Source: Laguncularia racemosa (Eukaryota; Streptophyta; Magnoliopsida; Myrtales; Combretaceae). Taken from it: 64,000 nt of DNA. A program made the translations under genes and the position numbers. Positions 10,616-22,744 of the stretch are shown piece after piece. How positions within the stretch are numbered: the stretch's first letter is position 1; each line of letters begins with the position of its first letter. The stretch covers positions 294,313 to 358,312 of the forward strand of contig JBBMOL010000081.1 in NCBI GenBank assembly GCA_037954665.1, read 5' to 3'. A model generated the notes under the pieces. It did not search any database and was not told the origin of the DNA. It saw only the letters and a program-made list of their open reading frames with translations.

Positions 10616-11364
10616 CCATGTTACCCTTAACTTAACACGGTCAAAACATAACCATGTTAAGAGGCCATATATCTCTTGGTGTAACTTTCTCACTCAACAC
10701 GGTCTAAACATGACCGTGTTGGGAGGCCGTATTACCTTTCCATTTCAATACAGTTAAAACACGACCGTGTTGATAGGCTATGTTACCCTTGGGAATCTCT
10801 ACGAACCCTAATTTTTTTACTTTAATTCCTCAAAAACATAATCCTAGATATTCCTAAGCTCAGTTAAGTCCCTAAAATACGTAATTACAATTAAATTACG
10901 TAGATTTTCATACTTCAATTTCCACAAATCACAAATCTTGAGTCATTGATTCTCGTTCTCCTATTGTCCTTTCTCAAACTTTGTGTTCTGTATGAACAAG
11001 CGATACTCCTAAATTCCGAATTCCATTAATCCTAATTTGAAATTATTATATAATCCTTTACCTTCCATCTTTGGAATTTGGTCACTCCTTTTTCCTTTCG
11101 TCGTCTTAGGGTTTCTCGTAGGGAGCGTCTGTCCTCTACGGTTTTATTTCACTACTTAAAATGACAAAGGAGGTTCTTTAAGTTAACTTGGGGTATTTAT
11201 ACTCTATGTGTGAAATGTCCAAATTGCCCCTTGAATTTTTATAAAATTTCATCTTCATTCTTAGCACTTTGTGATAATTTATTTATTAAATAAATTAATA
11301 AATAAATTTTTTAGGTATTACATTCCCCCCCTTATAAAAACTTTCATCATCGAAAGTACTTGAT

Positions 11365-12560
11365 TTTGGAAAAGTTTTGGATACTTTTTCCTCATTTCTG
11401 CTTCTAGTTCCTATGCTACTTCCCTTTCCATTTAGTTTATCCATTGCACTTTAACATAAGGGATTGTTTTTCGTCTTAGCACTTGTTCCTTAGTGTCCAG
11501 AATCCTGATTGGCCTTTCTAAAGATGTTAGATTTAGCTGCATATTCAGTAATTCTAAGGCCACTATCTGATTCAAGTCGGGTATATACTTTCTCGGCATA
11601 GATATATGGAATACATCATGTATCCCAACCAAATTCGATGGAAGAGCTAACCTGTAAGCCACTATGCTTATTCTTTCCAAGATCTTAAATAGGCTTATAT
11701 ACCTTGGGTTTAACTTTCCCCTCAACCTGAATTTGATCACTCCTTTTGTTAGAGAAATCCTCAATAATACCTTATCTCCCACTTGGAATTCCAAAGGATG
11801 CCTTCTCTTGTCTACATAGCTCTTTTGTCGAGATTGGGCCATTTATATTCTTTGCCTGATTAGTTTCACCTTATCAATTGCTTCTTATACTAACTCCGAC
11901 CCTATCATCTACCTTTCTCCCACTTCATCCCAATGTAGTGGAGATCTACACCTTCTTCCATAAAGAGCTTCATATGGTGCCATCTGGATGGTTGCCTAGT
12001 AACTGTTATTATAGGTAAACTCCACTAGAGGTATATTCTCATTCCAATTCCCTCTAAAGTCTAGTGCACATGCCCTGAGCAAATCTTCTAGTATTTGTAT
12101 AGCCCTTTCAGACTGACCATCTGTCTGTGAGTGGAATGCTATACTGAACTGCAATTTAATGCCTAATTCCTTATGTAGGCTGCTCTAAAATCTACTCACA
12201 AACTTTGTATCTCTATCAGAAGTGATTGTCACTGGCACTACATGCAGTTTGACTATCTCCTGTATGTATATCTGAGCTAGTTTCTCCAATTTATATCCTA
12301 CTCTAATAGGTATGAAATGAGCAAACTTGGTCAATCTATCCATTATAACCCAAATTGCATCCTGCTTCTCCCTGGTGTTTAGGAAGGTTGTAACAAAATC
12401 CATTGTCACATGCTTCCATTTCCATTTCGGTACTAGAAGAGGCTGTAATTCTCCATATGGTCTCTAGTGTTCTATTCTGATCAGTTGGCATGTGAGGCAT
12501 TTGGCTACATATTCTACTATTTCTCTCTTCATGTTTCTCCACCAATAACAACTCTTCAAG
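11365..12560 (-). pseudogene. T integrase and chromodomain, broken
   Basis: A Cys pair CLTCQ (zinc-binding HHCC domain) precedes the catalytic core: TMDFVTTFL (first Asp), ITSDRDTKFVSRF (second Asp) and TDGQSERAIQ (Glu), so the DDE triad is visible across stops. The open part at 11432-11842 holds the GPY-type region, VFHISMPRKYIPD and IRILDTKEQVLRRKTIPYVK, the start of a Tekay-type chromodomain. That domain continues past a stop to ELEAEMRKKYPKLF near 11370. Confidence 0.82.
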
Positions 12561-13299
12561 TCCTTGTACATTTTGGTACTTCTAGGATGTATTGTGTAGG
12601 CGAAATGATGTATCTCTTTCATTATCTCTCTCTTCAATTCCGCATCCCTCGATACACATATTCTCGTTTTGTACCTTAAGGTCCCTTTTGTATCTAAGTT
12701 GAATTCTGGTGCCTTGCCTTATTCCATTCTACTATTGATCTTTTGAATATCCTTATCTTCCATCTGACCCAATTTAATTCTATCCATTATGGTTGGATGA
12801 ATCTTTAAGGTAGCCATTTTTTCTCCCACTTCTTGTGTTAAGACTTCTAGCTCTAATTTACGCATGTCTTCTAATAACTCTTTCTATGAAGTGATAAGAG
12901 TGGTTACATTGCTCTGTTTCTTTCTGCTAAGGGAATCTACCACCACATTGGCTTTCCTTAGATGGTATTATATTTTTTGGTTCTAATTCTTAATTAACTC
13001 CAACCATCTCCTCTATCTCATATTTAACTCTTTCTGCATAAATATGTACTTCAAGCTTTTGTGGTTAGTGAAGATTTTGCACCTTTCTCCATATAAGTAA
13101 TGCCTCTATAACTTTAAAACTAGTACTACAACTGTCAATTCTAAGTCATGAGTTGGGTAGTTCTTTTCATACGGTTTCAGTTATCGAGATGCATATACTA
13201 TTACTTGACCACCTTACATTAATACATACCTCAACCCTTGAACCGAGGCATCACTATAAACTAAAAACTCTTCTCCACCCTTAGGTAAAGTCAAAACTA

Positions 13300-14330
13300 G
13301 CGTTGACACCAGTTTCTCTTTCAGCATTTGAAAACCAACTTCACATCTGTCATCCTATTCGAATTTCACATTTTTCTTTGTCAATCTGGTAAGAGGAGTT
13401 GCTATTTTGGAAAACCTTCTACAAATCTCCTGTAGTAGCCTACTAGATCTAGGAAGCTTCTTACCTCCATAACTGTTTTCGATCTATGTCAGTCTACTAT
13501 CGCTCTCACCTTTTTTAGGTCCATAGATATCCCATCTCTGTTAACCACATGACCCAAGAAGACTACTTGTTCTAGCCAAAATTCACATTTACTGAATTTG
13601 GCATGCAACTCTTATCATATAATCTGCCCAATACCAGTTTCAAGTGTTCTTCATGCTCCTCAGTACTTTTAGAGTATATCAAGATATCTTCTATAAAGAC
13701 GATTACAAACTTATCCAAAAAATCCCTAAATACTCTATTCATTAAATCTATGAATGCAACTGGTGCATTTAGTAGTCTAAAGGGCATTACTAGAAACTTG
13801 TAGTACCCATACTTAGTTCGGAATGCTGTTTTTTGGATGTCCTCTTCTTTGATTTTGAGTTGATGGTAGCTTGATCTTAGGTCAACTTTGGAGAATACCT
13901 AAGCTCCCTACAACTGGTCAAACAGGTCATCTATCTTGGGAAGAGGATACTTGTTCTTGATTGTAACCTTGTTTAATTCCCTATAGTCTATATAGAGTCT
14001 TATACTTCCATTCTTTTTCTTCACAAACAAGATTGGTGCACCCTAGGGAGAGACATTAAGTCCTATAAAACCGTTATGTTGTAGCTCATGTAATTATTTC
14101 TTTAATTCTTCCAATTCTACCGATGCCATCCTATGGACCGGTTTTGATATAGATATTGTACCATGTACTAAGTCGATGTTGAATTCTATTTCTATAGCTG
14201 AGGGTAAACCAGGAAGATCTTCTAGAAACACATCAAGAAATTCCATCACTATCGGTACTTCTTCTATCTTAACTTCTTCACTAGCTTCAATAGATATGGT
14301 TGCTAGTACATTTTTTCCCCCACATCTCAT
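13300..14330 (-). pseudogene. T reverse transcriptase, broken
   Basis: Readable blocks in order are VPIVMEFLDVFLEDLPGLP, KKKNGSIRLYIDYRELNKVT, NKYPLPKIDDLFDQL, FSKVDLRSSYHQLKI, FRTKYGYYKFLVMPF and FVIVFIEDILIYSKS. The last holds the polymerase active site, where the family has two aspartates (xxDD). Here the first reads Glu (GAA). Stops occur between the blocks, and RNase H beyond it is hard to follow. Confidence 0.8.
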
Positions 14331-14400
14331 AGGTAGGCAATCTAGTGGGTCTTTAAACTTCTAACTTGTATTCAAAATATCTATCCACAAGTATATTAAA

Positions 14401-14775
14401 TTATACCACTATGTTGTGACAATTAATGGTGGCTTGATACTTTAATAGCCAGTTGACACTCAAAATAATGTCAAACTCTATCATCTCTAATATGAGGAGG
14501 TCTACTAGCATCATCCTACTATGTATTTCTATTCTCACTCTTTTACATATCCTACTTATTCTTCCTTCTACTCCTAAAGGAGTACTAACAGTCAAGCAGT
14601 CATTCAGATTTTCAACATCCAAAGCACATGCATAGACAAAATTATCAGACACATAGGACAAAGACGCACCGGTATCGAATAGCACATATGTATTATAGGA
14701 ATGTACTGGAAGCATTGCTACAATGTTGTCTACATCTGGGATATCCTGGTGCTGCTGATGATGAATGGCAAACAC
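14401..14775 (-). pseudogene. T aspartic protease, mostly open
   Basis: An open stretch of 124 codons carries the active-site motif VLFDTGASLSYVS and later FDIILSVNWLLKYQATINC, matching gypsy retropepsins that cleave the Gag-Pol polyprotein. The catalytic DTG is kept. Its neighbours on both sides are interrupted. Confidence 0.8.
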
Positions 14776-14842
14776 CCTGGTAGGAACTTTTTGTTTAGGA
14801 ATTCCTGCCTATGGTCTACCTCCCTATCCTCTCATTGGAGGT

Positions 14843-15981
14843 TTAGCTACCTGTTGAATTGGCCCTGGTTGGTTTCTGATTTATCCCTAGGGACAGTTTA
14901 CTGCCTTGTGTCCCCTCTGGTTGCACACATGACAGAAATATTAGGGGAACTGACCTTTTAGTGCAATGTCTACTTATGTGCCCAGTCTTCCCATAAGAGA
15001 AACATGCCCCATCTGGCCATTTGTACTCTCTTAACTCATGAGGTTTGAAAATCTGGGACATTTAGCATTTATTCCTACAACAGTGAGTGCCAAAGGCACT
15101 TGCTTGATTTAGAGAGGAGGGGCTACAACTCTGGGTGTTCTGCTTTATAGCAAGTGATGTCTTTTACCTTTGTCTTGTCCCATTACACTAAATGCAGGTC
15201 TTTTTCCCAAAGCTATTGCTGCTCTGCGACTCCTCTATTCTTCTATAATTTTCTTATTCTACTAAAGGTACTTTGCTTTGTCTACCATTTCAGCATATGC
15301 ATTTAGCTAAAAGACCCCTACTGCAAGTTGTAGGTCCAATTCCAATCCTCTTAAAAACCTTTTAGCTTGGGACCTATCATCATTGCATACATTTTTAGGA
15401 AGGAATTGAATAAGGTGATTCAATTTTGCCTCATACTCTTCAACTGTTCGGTTCCCCTATTCACAGTTGTAGTAATCATTCTCCATTCTGTCTCTAGAGC
15501 TACTGAGGAAATATCTCTGATAAAATAGCTCCTTAAATATCGCCTAGTTCATGCACTCCCCTGCAAGTCTAGGGACCAAAGCCCACCATTTTGTTGCAAT
15601 TCCCTTCAGCATGAATGCAACATAATTCACCTTCCTATCTTTTGGTATCTAGAAGGCAGTAAAAGTCTTCTCAATTTCTTATACCCAATCTTCAACCTCG
15701 ATTGGGTCATCCATTATAAGGTTAAATTCCTTAGCCACTCTTATGAACTTATCAAAGTTGATGGGTTCATTAGTATTCTTATGTTGTGGGACATTAGGGG
15801 CTTGGTGTTGTTGTGCCAGTAGTCCCACCCGATGGTTTACAGTATGTAGTAGCTGCACTATCTCTTCAACTATTTAACCTCTTTCCCCTTATGGCTATAG
15901 GTTTTGAGTTTCCTCCTTATTGGGGTTATCATGCCTAATTTCCCTTTCAGCTCCTGATCTAGTAATTCTTCTTGGAGGCAT
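14843..15981 (-). pseudogene. T gag, broken
   Basis: ATG at 15981-15979 opens MPPRRITRSG. Capsid words follow: NEPINFDKFIR, VEDWVQEIEKTF, VNYVAFMLKGIATKWWALV, EEYEAKLNHLIQFLP. Near the end are two zinc-knuckle-like motifs, CFSYGKTGHISRHC (second Cys replaced by Tyr) and, in another frame, CHVCNQRGHKAVNC. Stops and frame changes are numerous. Confidence 0.78.
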
Positions 15982-16412
15982 TATGTTCAAGAAGAGACAA
16001 CTGGATATACTTATGTTAGTATCAATCATGGTCAGTTTCATAGTATGTAAGTATATACACATATACCACTACACGTGGGTCATTCATACATAAAACTTAG
16101 CAGTTAGAAGAATGTAAGTAAAGTAATAATATAAGAAAAAAATTGTATAATTAAGTAAATGCCCATATATTACCCACTCTCTTCATGTCTTATTATTTTA
16201 TGGATCTAGTGCTTAATCCTTCTAAATATCATATCTTAGACTCTATTATTTAAAACATATGTTTATTGATCATTGCTTAGTGCTAAGGATCATTACTTAA
16301 GCTCTTAAGGATCAACAACCTATGCTTTATAGATCAAAACATAATTCATAAGGATCATGAACCTATTCTCTATAGATTCAAACTTAAGTATCTAAAGATC
16401 ATAAAACCTAGA

Positions 16413-16424
16413 GCTCTAATACCA
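16413..16424 (-). other. Primer-binding site of T
   Basis: Plus-strand GCTCTAATACCA, which on the minus strand is TGGTATTAGAGC, lies 7 bp inside the 5' LTR. It is one change from the initiator methionine tRNA match. Confidence 0.78.
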
Positions 16425-16431
16425 CCTAAGC

Positions 16432-18522
16432 CGTAACGCCCCGAATCCCAAGCCGCGCTATTGCCCATTACGTATCCTTATCTCACAAGAACACGTTAAG
16501 GCTCTAAATCAACTCTGATATATTTGAACCTATAACTCCTATATTAAAAACATTTCATACATCCAAAAAATTTAGATAATAACTTCATAAACCATACAAA
16601 AATCTAACGCAGCGAAAGTCTTTAAATACCAAAATAATATTATCAAAAGATACTGTCTATTATAGTTAAATAAAATCAATCTCTTAAAACTTAATCACCA
16701 TAATAATAATGGAAATCTTTGTCTTCCTCTCTCTGTGGCTCACCCAAACCCAAATCATCTTCTAGGTTCCCATCTCCCTAAACACCTACATCTAAAAATG
16801 TTCCCTGAAGGGTGAGCTAATGCTCAGTATGTATAACACAAACACATACGCATGAACAAACATGAACGAGTGTCACACACGTTATGCAGTATTTAAACAC
16901 AAACAACCATTTCCTTAATACATTTTAGGTCCACAAGCATCAACAGGGTACTAATGACCCCCTTAATACACTTAACACATTGAAGCATGATTTGGTAATG
17001 GCAACTACCACTACAGGCCCTACACCCATGATCCCTTGATCCTTAAACTTGGTAATGAGAACTACCATTACAGGCTCCACACCCGTGTACACTTAAACCT
17101 TAAAGTTAGTGATGGGAACTGCCACTACGGGCCCTATACCCATGTACACTTAAACCTTAAACTTGGTGATGGGAACTACTACTATGGGCCCCATACCCAT
17201 GTATACTTAAACCTGGTGATGGGAACTGCCATTATGGGCCCTACACCTTTGTACACTTAACCATTTAATCAACATTCAACCCAGATCATTTCCAAGCATG
17301 ACTCCACTTAGGATAATGTCACACAAGGATCATTGGGGTGCTCCCTAGGGATTTGCCACTACGGGCCCCTAAGCCGAGACAAGCACATATAACATACAAC
17401 TTAAACACTTAAGCCAAATCATTCAACTTAATCAATTTCAACACATATACTAACTTAGTACTTAATCTAAGGTCAATATCATTCTCTTATTTCTTTTAAT
17501 CCTATTTCTTGATTTCTCTAAGGCCTTAGTAGTTATCTAGGTTGTGTAGAAATTAGTTTAATTTGAAGTTAAATACATATATAATTATGTTATATTTTAT
17601 TCAACACGGTTATGCTGGGGACAAGCACGATTGTGTTAAGGGTCATGTATCTTTTGGTGTAAAACTTAGCTTCAACACGGTTGGAACACGACTATGTTGG
17701 GAGGTCGTGTTCTTCTTCATTCAACATGGTCTAAACACGATCATGTTAGGAGGCTATGTTACCCTTAACTCAACACGGTCGAAACACAACCATGTTAAGA
17801 GGCCTATATCTTTCGGTGTAACTTTCACACTCAACACGGTCTAAACATGACCGTATTGGGAGGTCGTGTTACCCTTAACTCAACACGGTCGAAATACAAC
17901 CATATTGGGAGGCCGTGTATCTCTCGGTATACCTTTCCATTTCAATACAATCGAAACACGACCATGTTGGTAGGCCATGTTACCCTTGGCAATCTCTATA
18001 AACCTTAATTCTTTTACTTTAATTCCTCAAAAACTCAATCCTATATATTCCTAAGCTCAATTAAGTCCCTAAAATACATAATTACAATTAAATTACATAA
18101 ATTTGCATACTTACTTCAATTTCCACAAATCGCAAATCTCGAGTTGTTGATTCTCGTTCTCCTATCGTCCTTTCTCAAACTTTGTGTTTTGTATGAACAA
18201 GTGATACTCATAGATTCCAAATTTCATTAATCCTAATTTGAAATTCTTATAGAATCCCTTACCTTTCGTCTTTGGAATTTGGTCACTCCTTTTTCCTTTC
18301 GTCGTCTTAAGGTTTCTTGTAGGGAGCTTCTATCCTTTACAGTTCTGTTTACTACTCAAAATGACTAAGGAGGTTCTCTAGGTTAACTTAGGGTATTTAT
18401 ACTCAATGTTTGAAATATCCAAATTGCCCCTCAAATTTTTATAAAATTCCATCTTCGTCCTTAGCTCTTTGTGATAACATTTTTATTAAATAAATCAATA
18501 AATAAAATTTTCAGGTATTACA
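16432..18522 (-). repeat. 5' LTR of T (right copy)
   Basis: It starts CGTAACGCCC (the terminal T has become C) and ends GGTATTACA. It aligns with 8160-11322 along its length and contains matching 57-bp repeats at about 16990-17245. Confidence 0.88.
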
Positions 18523-18527
18523 ATCAC

Positions 18528-19284
18528 ATTAGGAGGATTGGTCTAAGGATGATCAAGGACAAGATAAAGAGTTAGGAACAAAGAGCATGGGCCTATTTAA
18601 AATGCTGATCACAAAGATGAAAGTCGATGATGGAATCAATGGCCAACAGCTTCAAGATTGTTGAAGATCACTGACCTTAAAGGCTTAGTTTGCCGGCCTA
18701 TGTAGCCGACTTTGAAGAAGGCCAATGGCTTAAGTGAACCTGCGTAGAACTAGATGAAGAGATAAGTCGGCATTGTAAGTCGCTGGCCTAAGTGAGTCGG
18801 CTTTCAAAATAATAAAGGCCAGTTGGAAGTTCAAAGTTAAGCCACTAGCTTTGGTTCAGGCTTAGGTAGAATTTTAAGCCGGCTATAGACAAATTTAGGT
18901 TGCGGGCATATAATGTTTTCCTTAGTCGCAAGTAGGGTTTTTTTATACGTTTTTGTGTGCTTTTGTTGTGAGACTATAAATAGTCATCACACATTCATTT
19001 GTATGGATCTTTTAGCAAATTATATTCATAATTAGAGAGTGATTTCTCTTTCGTTCTTTGGAAGAACTAATTGAACTTATCGGATTGTGAATCCATGGTG
19101 TTCATCCCTTAACCTATCAATTGATCATTCCATAATCGATTATAGCGTTATCATTTATACCAAGGTTCTTATCTCGTTTATAGACAAAGGGTCGTAGTGT
19201 CCTTTTTTTCTTGAGAGATCCATATGTTGTAAGGTTAGCAAATCGAGTGTCGAGTTTCATCACGGGTTGGCGAGGTTCACATTA
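18528..19284 (+). repeat. Left LTR of F (major part; first 13 bp at 8147-8159)
   Basis: The sequence continues the LTR after the nested Tekay-like element, starting within CACATTAGGAGG, and matches 21985-22739 almost throughout. A TATAAATA box lies at 18975-18982, with a counterpart in the right LTR near 22432. The primer-binding site TGGTATCAGAG follows at 19287-19297. Confidence 0.88.
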
Positions 19285-19286
19285 TT

Positions 19287-19297
19287 TGGTATCAGAG
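19287..19297 (+). other. Primer-binding site of F (initiator Met tRNA)
   Basis: TGGTATCAGAG lies 2 bp after the left LTR end and is complementary to the 3' end of plant initiator methionine tRNA. Confidence 0.8.
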
Positions 19298-19895
19298 TAA
19301 TCAGGTTTGTCAGGATCCCCTATCTTGTTATTTCAATTACCTGTTCTTAGATTTTAGGTTTAGAAAAAAAAAATCATTCTTTGGAATTCTAAATTGTTGC
19401 AAGTAGATTAAATTTGATTGTTGTTAGTATTGAAAGGAATCGTACACACTTCCTTTCTTTAGAGTAAAAAAAAAAAAGAAAGAGGAAATTCGTATAAAAA
19501 AGAAGAAGAAGAAGCAAAAGCAAAAAAAAGGAATTTGTATAAAAAAAATAAAAAGCAGTGTTACAAAATTATGTTTTAGAGTTTGTGGTGATCCTTAGTT
19601 GAATTCATAGTGCTCTGTGAACCTTATCAAATCGTATTACGAAACTGCTATTGGGAAAGTTGGGTGGATTTCTACAAGAGAAAATCCAATTGGATTGTTA
19701 GTTCCAAAAGAACCAAAAAGAGAAATTTTGAGTGGTTAAGGATTTATGAGAATAGTAGAGCGATTTGAGTGACACACGTGAGCGAGTGAATTTGAGAGAT
19801 TACATTTTATTACTCCTAACATTGTTTTATACAACAATATGTCTTAGAGAAATTCTCTTGAAAGTGTGATAGGGGGAATTGATGCAAAATTGATC

Positions 19896-20893
19896 ATGGA
19901 AACTGTAACTACAGAGATGAGGATAATGTTTAGAGTGGAAATGGATCAATTTTATGAGTAGATGGAGCAGAATTTTAAGCACTCTCGAATTGCTTCTGCT
20001 GGGCGTAGAAGGGATAAAATGCCAAGAAGGGTAGTGTGCATGAAGGAAGATGAGTAGGGTGGAGAAGGGTCTGCAGCTGAATCCGATTAGGATTCTTTTA
20101 TGGGTTATAAGAGGAATGTAGGGAGAAGCAGAGGAATTAGGCATGAAGAAGATAGCAGCTTAAGGAACATAAAGATGAAAATCCCTTCCTTCTAAGGGAA
20201 GAATGACCTTGAGGTGTATCTAGAGTGGGAGAAGAAGGTGGAGATGATTTTTAAGTGCCATAACTATTCTAAAGCCAAAAAGGTAAAACTTGCTGCAATT
20301 GAATTTTCTAATTATGCAATTGTTTATTGGGATAAGCTTTTGTGAAATAGGAGGAATAGGGAACCACTAATAGGCACATAGGAGGAGATGAAGAGGATCA
20401 TGAGGAAACGATTTGTACCTACATACTATTATAGGGAATTGTACAAAAAATTACAAACCCTTAAGTAAGATAATAGTAGTGTGGAGGAGTATCATAAGGG
20501 GATGGAGGTTATCATAATCAAGGCTAATATTGAGGACTGCGAGGCAATTATGGTTAGATTTTTAGCAAGATTAAATAGAAAGATTCAAAATGTAGTGGGG
20601 TTACATCATTATGTGGAATTGGAGGATATGACCATTAAAGTCAAGAAGCAACTCAGGAGGAAGAGCAATAGCACCACGCATGCTATTGTGAGTTCTTCTA
20701 ATTGGAGAGCTAACACAAGGGAGAAGGAGGAGAAACAACTACATTCTAAACCACTATCACAACAAACATGAAACTAGGTGTCTTATGAGACTAAAGGTAA
20801 ATCTGATCTTTCTACTTCTAGGAACTAAGATATTAAATGTTCTAAATGTCAGGGTAGATGACATGTAGCTAATCAATGTCTCAATAGATGAGT
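19896..20893 (+). pseudogene. F gag (capsid and zinc knuckle), broken
   Basis: One frame runs from ATG at 19896. Capsid-type words include EVYLEWEKKVEMIF, VKLAAIEFSNYA, EEMKRIMRKRFVP and SVEEYHKGM, typical of plant gypsy gag (Retrotrans_gag). An open part spans 20481-20771. A zinc knuckle CSKCQGR-HVANQC follows at about 20840-20880, with a stop inside. Stops arise mostly at codons that a C-to-T or G-to-A change would turn into TAG, TAA or TGA, and I found no frameshift. Confidence 0.75.
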
Positions 20894-20894
20894 T

Positions 20895-21394
20895 GTGTTG
20901 ATGAGGGATAATGGTGAGATTGAAACTGATAGTGACTTGGATCATGAGTCCATGCCACCACTAGAGTATGATGATGGAGAGGAGTATGCTATTCAGGAGG
21001 AGTTGTTAGTAGCTAGGAGAACTTTAACTGTACAAGTTATAGGAGAGGAAAATGTGCAATGGGAGAATATCTTTCATACTAGATGCCTAGTTCAAAATAA
21101 GGTATGTAGTGTGATTATAGATTGTGGGAGTTGTACAAATGTTGCTAGCACAACCATGGTGGAAAAGTTGGGGCTTCCTACAATTAAACATCCTTGTCCT
21201 TACAAATTGCAATAGCTAAATGAAATATTGTATGATGTAGTTCCAATGCAAGCTATGCACTTGTTATTAGGGAGGCCATAGCAATTTGACAAATAGGTGA
21301 AGCATGATGGATTCACCAACAAGTACTCATTTGTACATGATTAGAAGTTTGTTACTCTCTGTCCTTTGAAACCTAGTGAGGTTTATGAAGATTA
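20895..21394 (+). pseudogene. F aspartic protease region, broken
   Basis: In the same frame as gag, the protease shows VIIDCGSCTNVAS (the active-site triad is usually D-[ST]-G; here DCG) followed by MVEKLGLPTIKHPCPYKL. A shortened C-terminal part holds MHLLLGRP. The residues normally between these two parts are reduced, so a deletion is likely near 21215-21235. Several codons have become TAG. Confidence 0.7.
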
Positions 21395-21395
21395 A

Positions 21396-21972
21396 ATGAG
21401 AATACAAAAAGAGAGAGAGCAAAAGAGGATGAGTGGTAAAAATAAAATGAGTACTATTGTAGAAGAAAAAGAGGGAGAACATATGAGAGTGAGTGGTAAA
21501 AATAAGTTGAGTGATATTATAGAGGAAAAAGAAAAGAGGGGAAAAAGATTGAGTGCTAAGAGAAAAATAGAGTGGAAAGAAAATTCTGATGAGAGAATCA
21601 ATGAGGTTAAGAATGTTCTGTTTGCAGGAATAAAGAGATTTGTTAAGGTGCATGAAAAGGCCACACTCAATATTGAGGGACAGAAGAAGCGGTGTGCTAA
21701 ACAAACTAGTGAAGGGCATCATCAAGTTCTCTTTAAACTCGAAGATTGGGTTTGGGCACACTTAAGTCAGAAGCAATTCCCAACACAAGGGCAATCAAAG
21801 CGGCTTCCAAGAGGCGAGGGTCCATTCTGAGTCCTCGAGTGCATCAATGATCACATTTACAAATTAGAATTGTTAGGTACATATCTAACTAGTGCTATTT
21901 TTAATATTACTTATTTGAGTCATTTTAATGCAAGTGATGATTTGAGGACAAATTTTTTCAAGAGGAGGGGAA
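21396..21972 (+). pseudogene. F linker plus integrase C-terminal tail; RT, RNase H and IN core missing
   Basis: A lysine/glutamate-rich stretch (KEREQKRMSGKNKM and two similar units), which follows the protease in this family, is joined to the integrase tail: FKLEDWVWAHL, KSKRL-PRGEGPF, then INDHIYKLELLG. The frame continues to the purine tract. Roughly 2.5-3 kb of polymerase coding sequence expected between them is absent. The same layout occurs in element H. Confidence 0.72.
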
Positions 21973-22739
21973 TGATGAAGATCACATTAGGAGGATTGAT
22001 CTAAGGATGATCAAGGACAAGATAAGGAGTTGGGAATAAAGAGCACGGGCCTATTCGAAATGCGGATCACAAAGATGTAAGTTGGGGATGGAATCAAAGG
22101 CCAATGGCTTCAAGATTGTTGAAGACCGCCGACCTTATAGGCTTAGGCTGCTGGCCTAAGTGGCCAGCTTTGAAGAAGGTCGCTAACCTAAGTGAATCGT
22201 GTAGAACTACATGAAGAGATAGGTTGAAATTATAAGTCGCTGGCCTAAGTGAGCCAACTTTCAAAATAATAAAGGCTGGTTGGAAGTTCAAAACTAAGCC
22301 GCCGACTTAGGTGCCGACTTAGGTAGAATTTTAAGCCAGCATTAGACAAATTTAGGCTGCCGGCATATAATGTTTTCCTTAGTCACAATTAGAGTTTTTT
22401 TATACATTTTTGTGTGATTTTGTTATGAGACTATAAATAGTCATCACACATTCATTTGTATGGATCTTTTGGCAAATTATATTCATAATTAGAGAGCAAT
22501 TTCTCTTTGGTTCTTTGAAGAACTAATTGCATTTATCGGATTGTGAATCCATAGCATTCATCCCTTAACTTATCAATCGATTGTTCCATAATCGATTGTG
22601 GTGTTATTGCATACACCAAAGTTCTTGTCTCATTTATAGACAAAGAGTTATGGTGTCCATTGTTCTTGAGAGATCCATAGGTTGTGAGGTTAGCAAATTG
22701 AGTGTTGGGTTTCATCACGGGTTGGCGGGGTTCGCATCA
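21973..22739 (+). repeat. Right LTR of F
   Basis: It starts TGATGAAGATCACATTAGG after the purine tract agaggagggga and ends GCATCA. It is uninterrupted and so shows what the left LTR looked like before element T entered it. Confidence 0.9.
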
Positions 22740-22744
22740 AATAC

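Larger units (their letters stand above)
8160..11322 (-). repeat. 3' LTR of T (left copy), enlarged by a solo LTR
   Basis: In plus orientation it starts TGTAACGCCC and ends GGTATTACA. Without the insertion at 9608-10615 and its 5-bp duplication it is about 2150 bp, close to the other LTR. It holds 57-bp repeats (about 8728-8990) and repeated CACGGTC / GACCGTG words. Confidence 0.88.
8160..18522 (-). mobile_element. Tekay/Del-like chromovirus T (Ty3/gypsy), nested in the left LTR of F
   Basis: LTRs are 8160-11322 (3163 bp, including a solo LTR) and 16432-18522 (2091 bp). Flanking 5-bp duplications are ATCAT (8155-8159) and ATCAC (18523-18527). The element reads right to left: primer-binding site 16413-16424, gag from 15981, protease near 14670, RT 13300-14100, integrase 11500-12560, chromodomain about 11365-11520, and purine tract just before 11322. 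The integrase tail (VFHISMPRKYIPD) and the following chromodomain-type sequence place it in the Tekay/Del clade, whose chromodomain directs insertion towards heterochromatin. Many stops and frameshifts make it inactive. Confidence 0.9.
8147..22739 (+). mobile_element. Ty3/gypsy element F, gag-protease type, with a nested element in its left LTR
   Basis: Identical 5-bp duplications AATAC (8142-8146 and 22740-22744) bound the insertion. The left LTR is 8147-8159 plus 18528-19284 (about 770 bp once the nested element T and its duplicated target are removed). The right LTR is 21973-22739 (767 bp). Both open TGATGAAGATCA, and they end CATTA (left) and CATCA (right). A primer-binding site follows the left LTR and a purine tract precedes the right one. 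The interior (19285-21972) encodes gag, protease and the end of integrase only, so the element needs enzymes in trans and has decayed besides. Confidence 0.9.

Noticed and set aside
10352..10630. 92-codon frame with hydrophobic stretches
   Set aside because: It lies in a solo LTR and crosses its right end, so it cannot be an old gene.
21327..21761. 144-codon minus-strand frame rich in F, L and S
   Set aside because: It is the complement of the K/E-rich linker of F and has no independent support.
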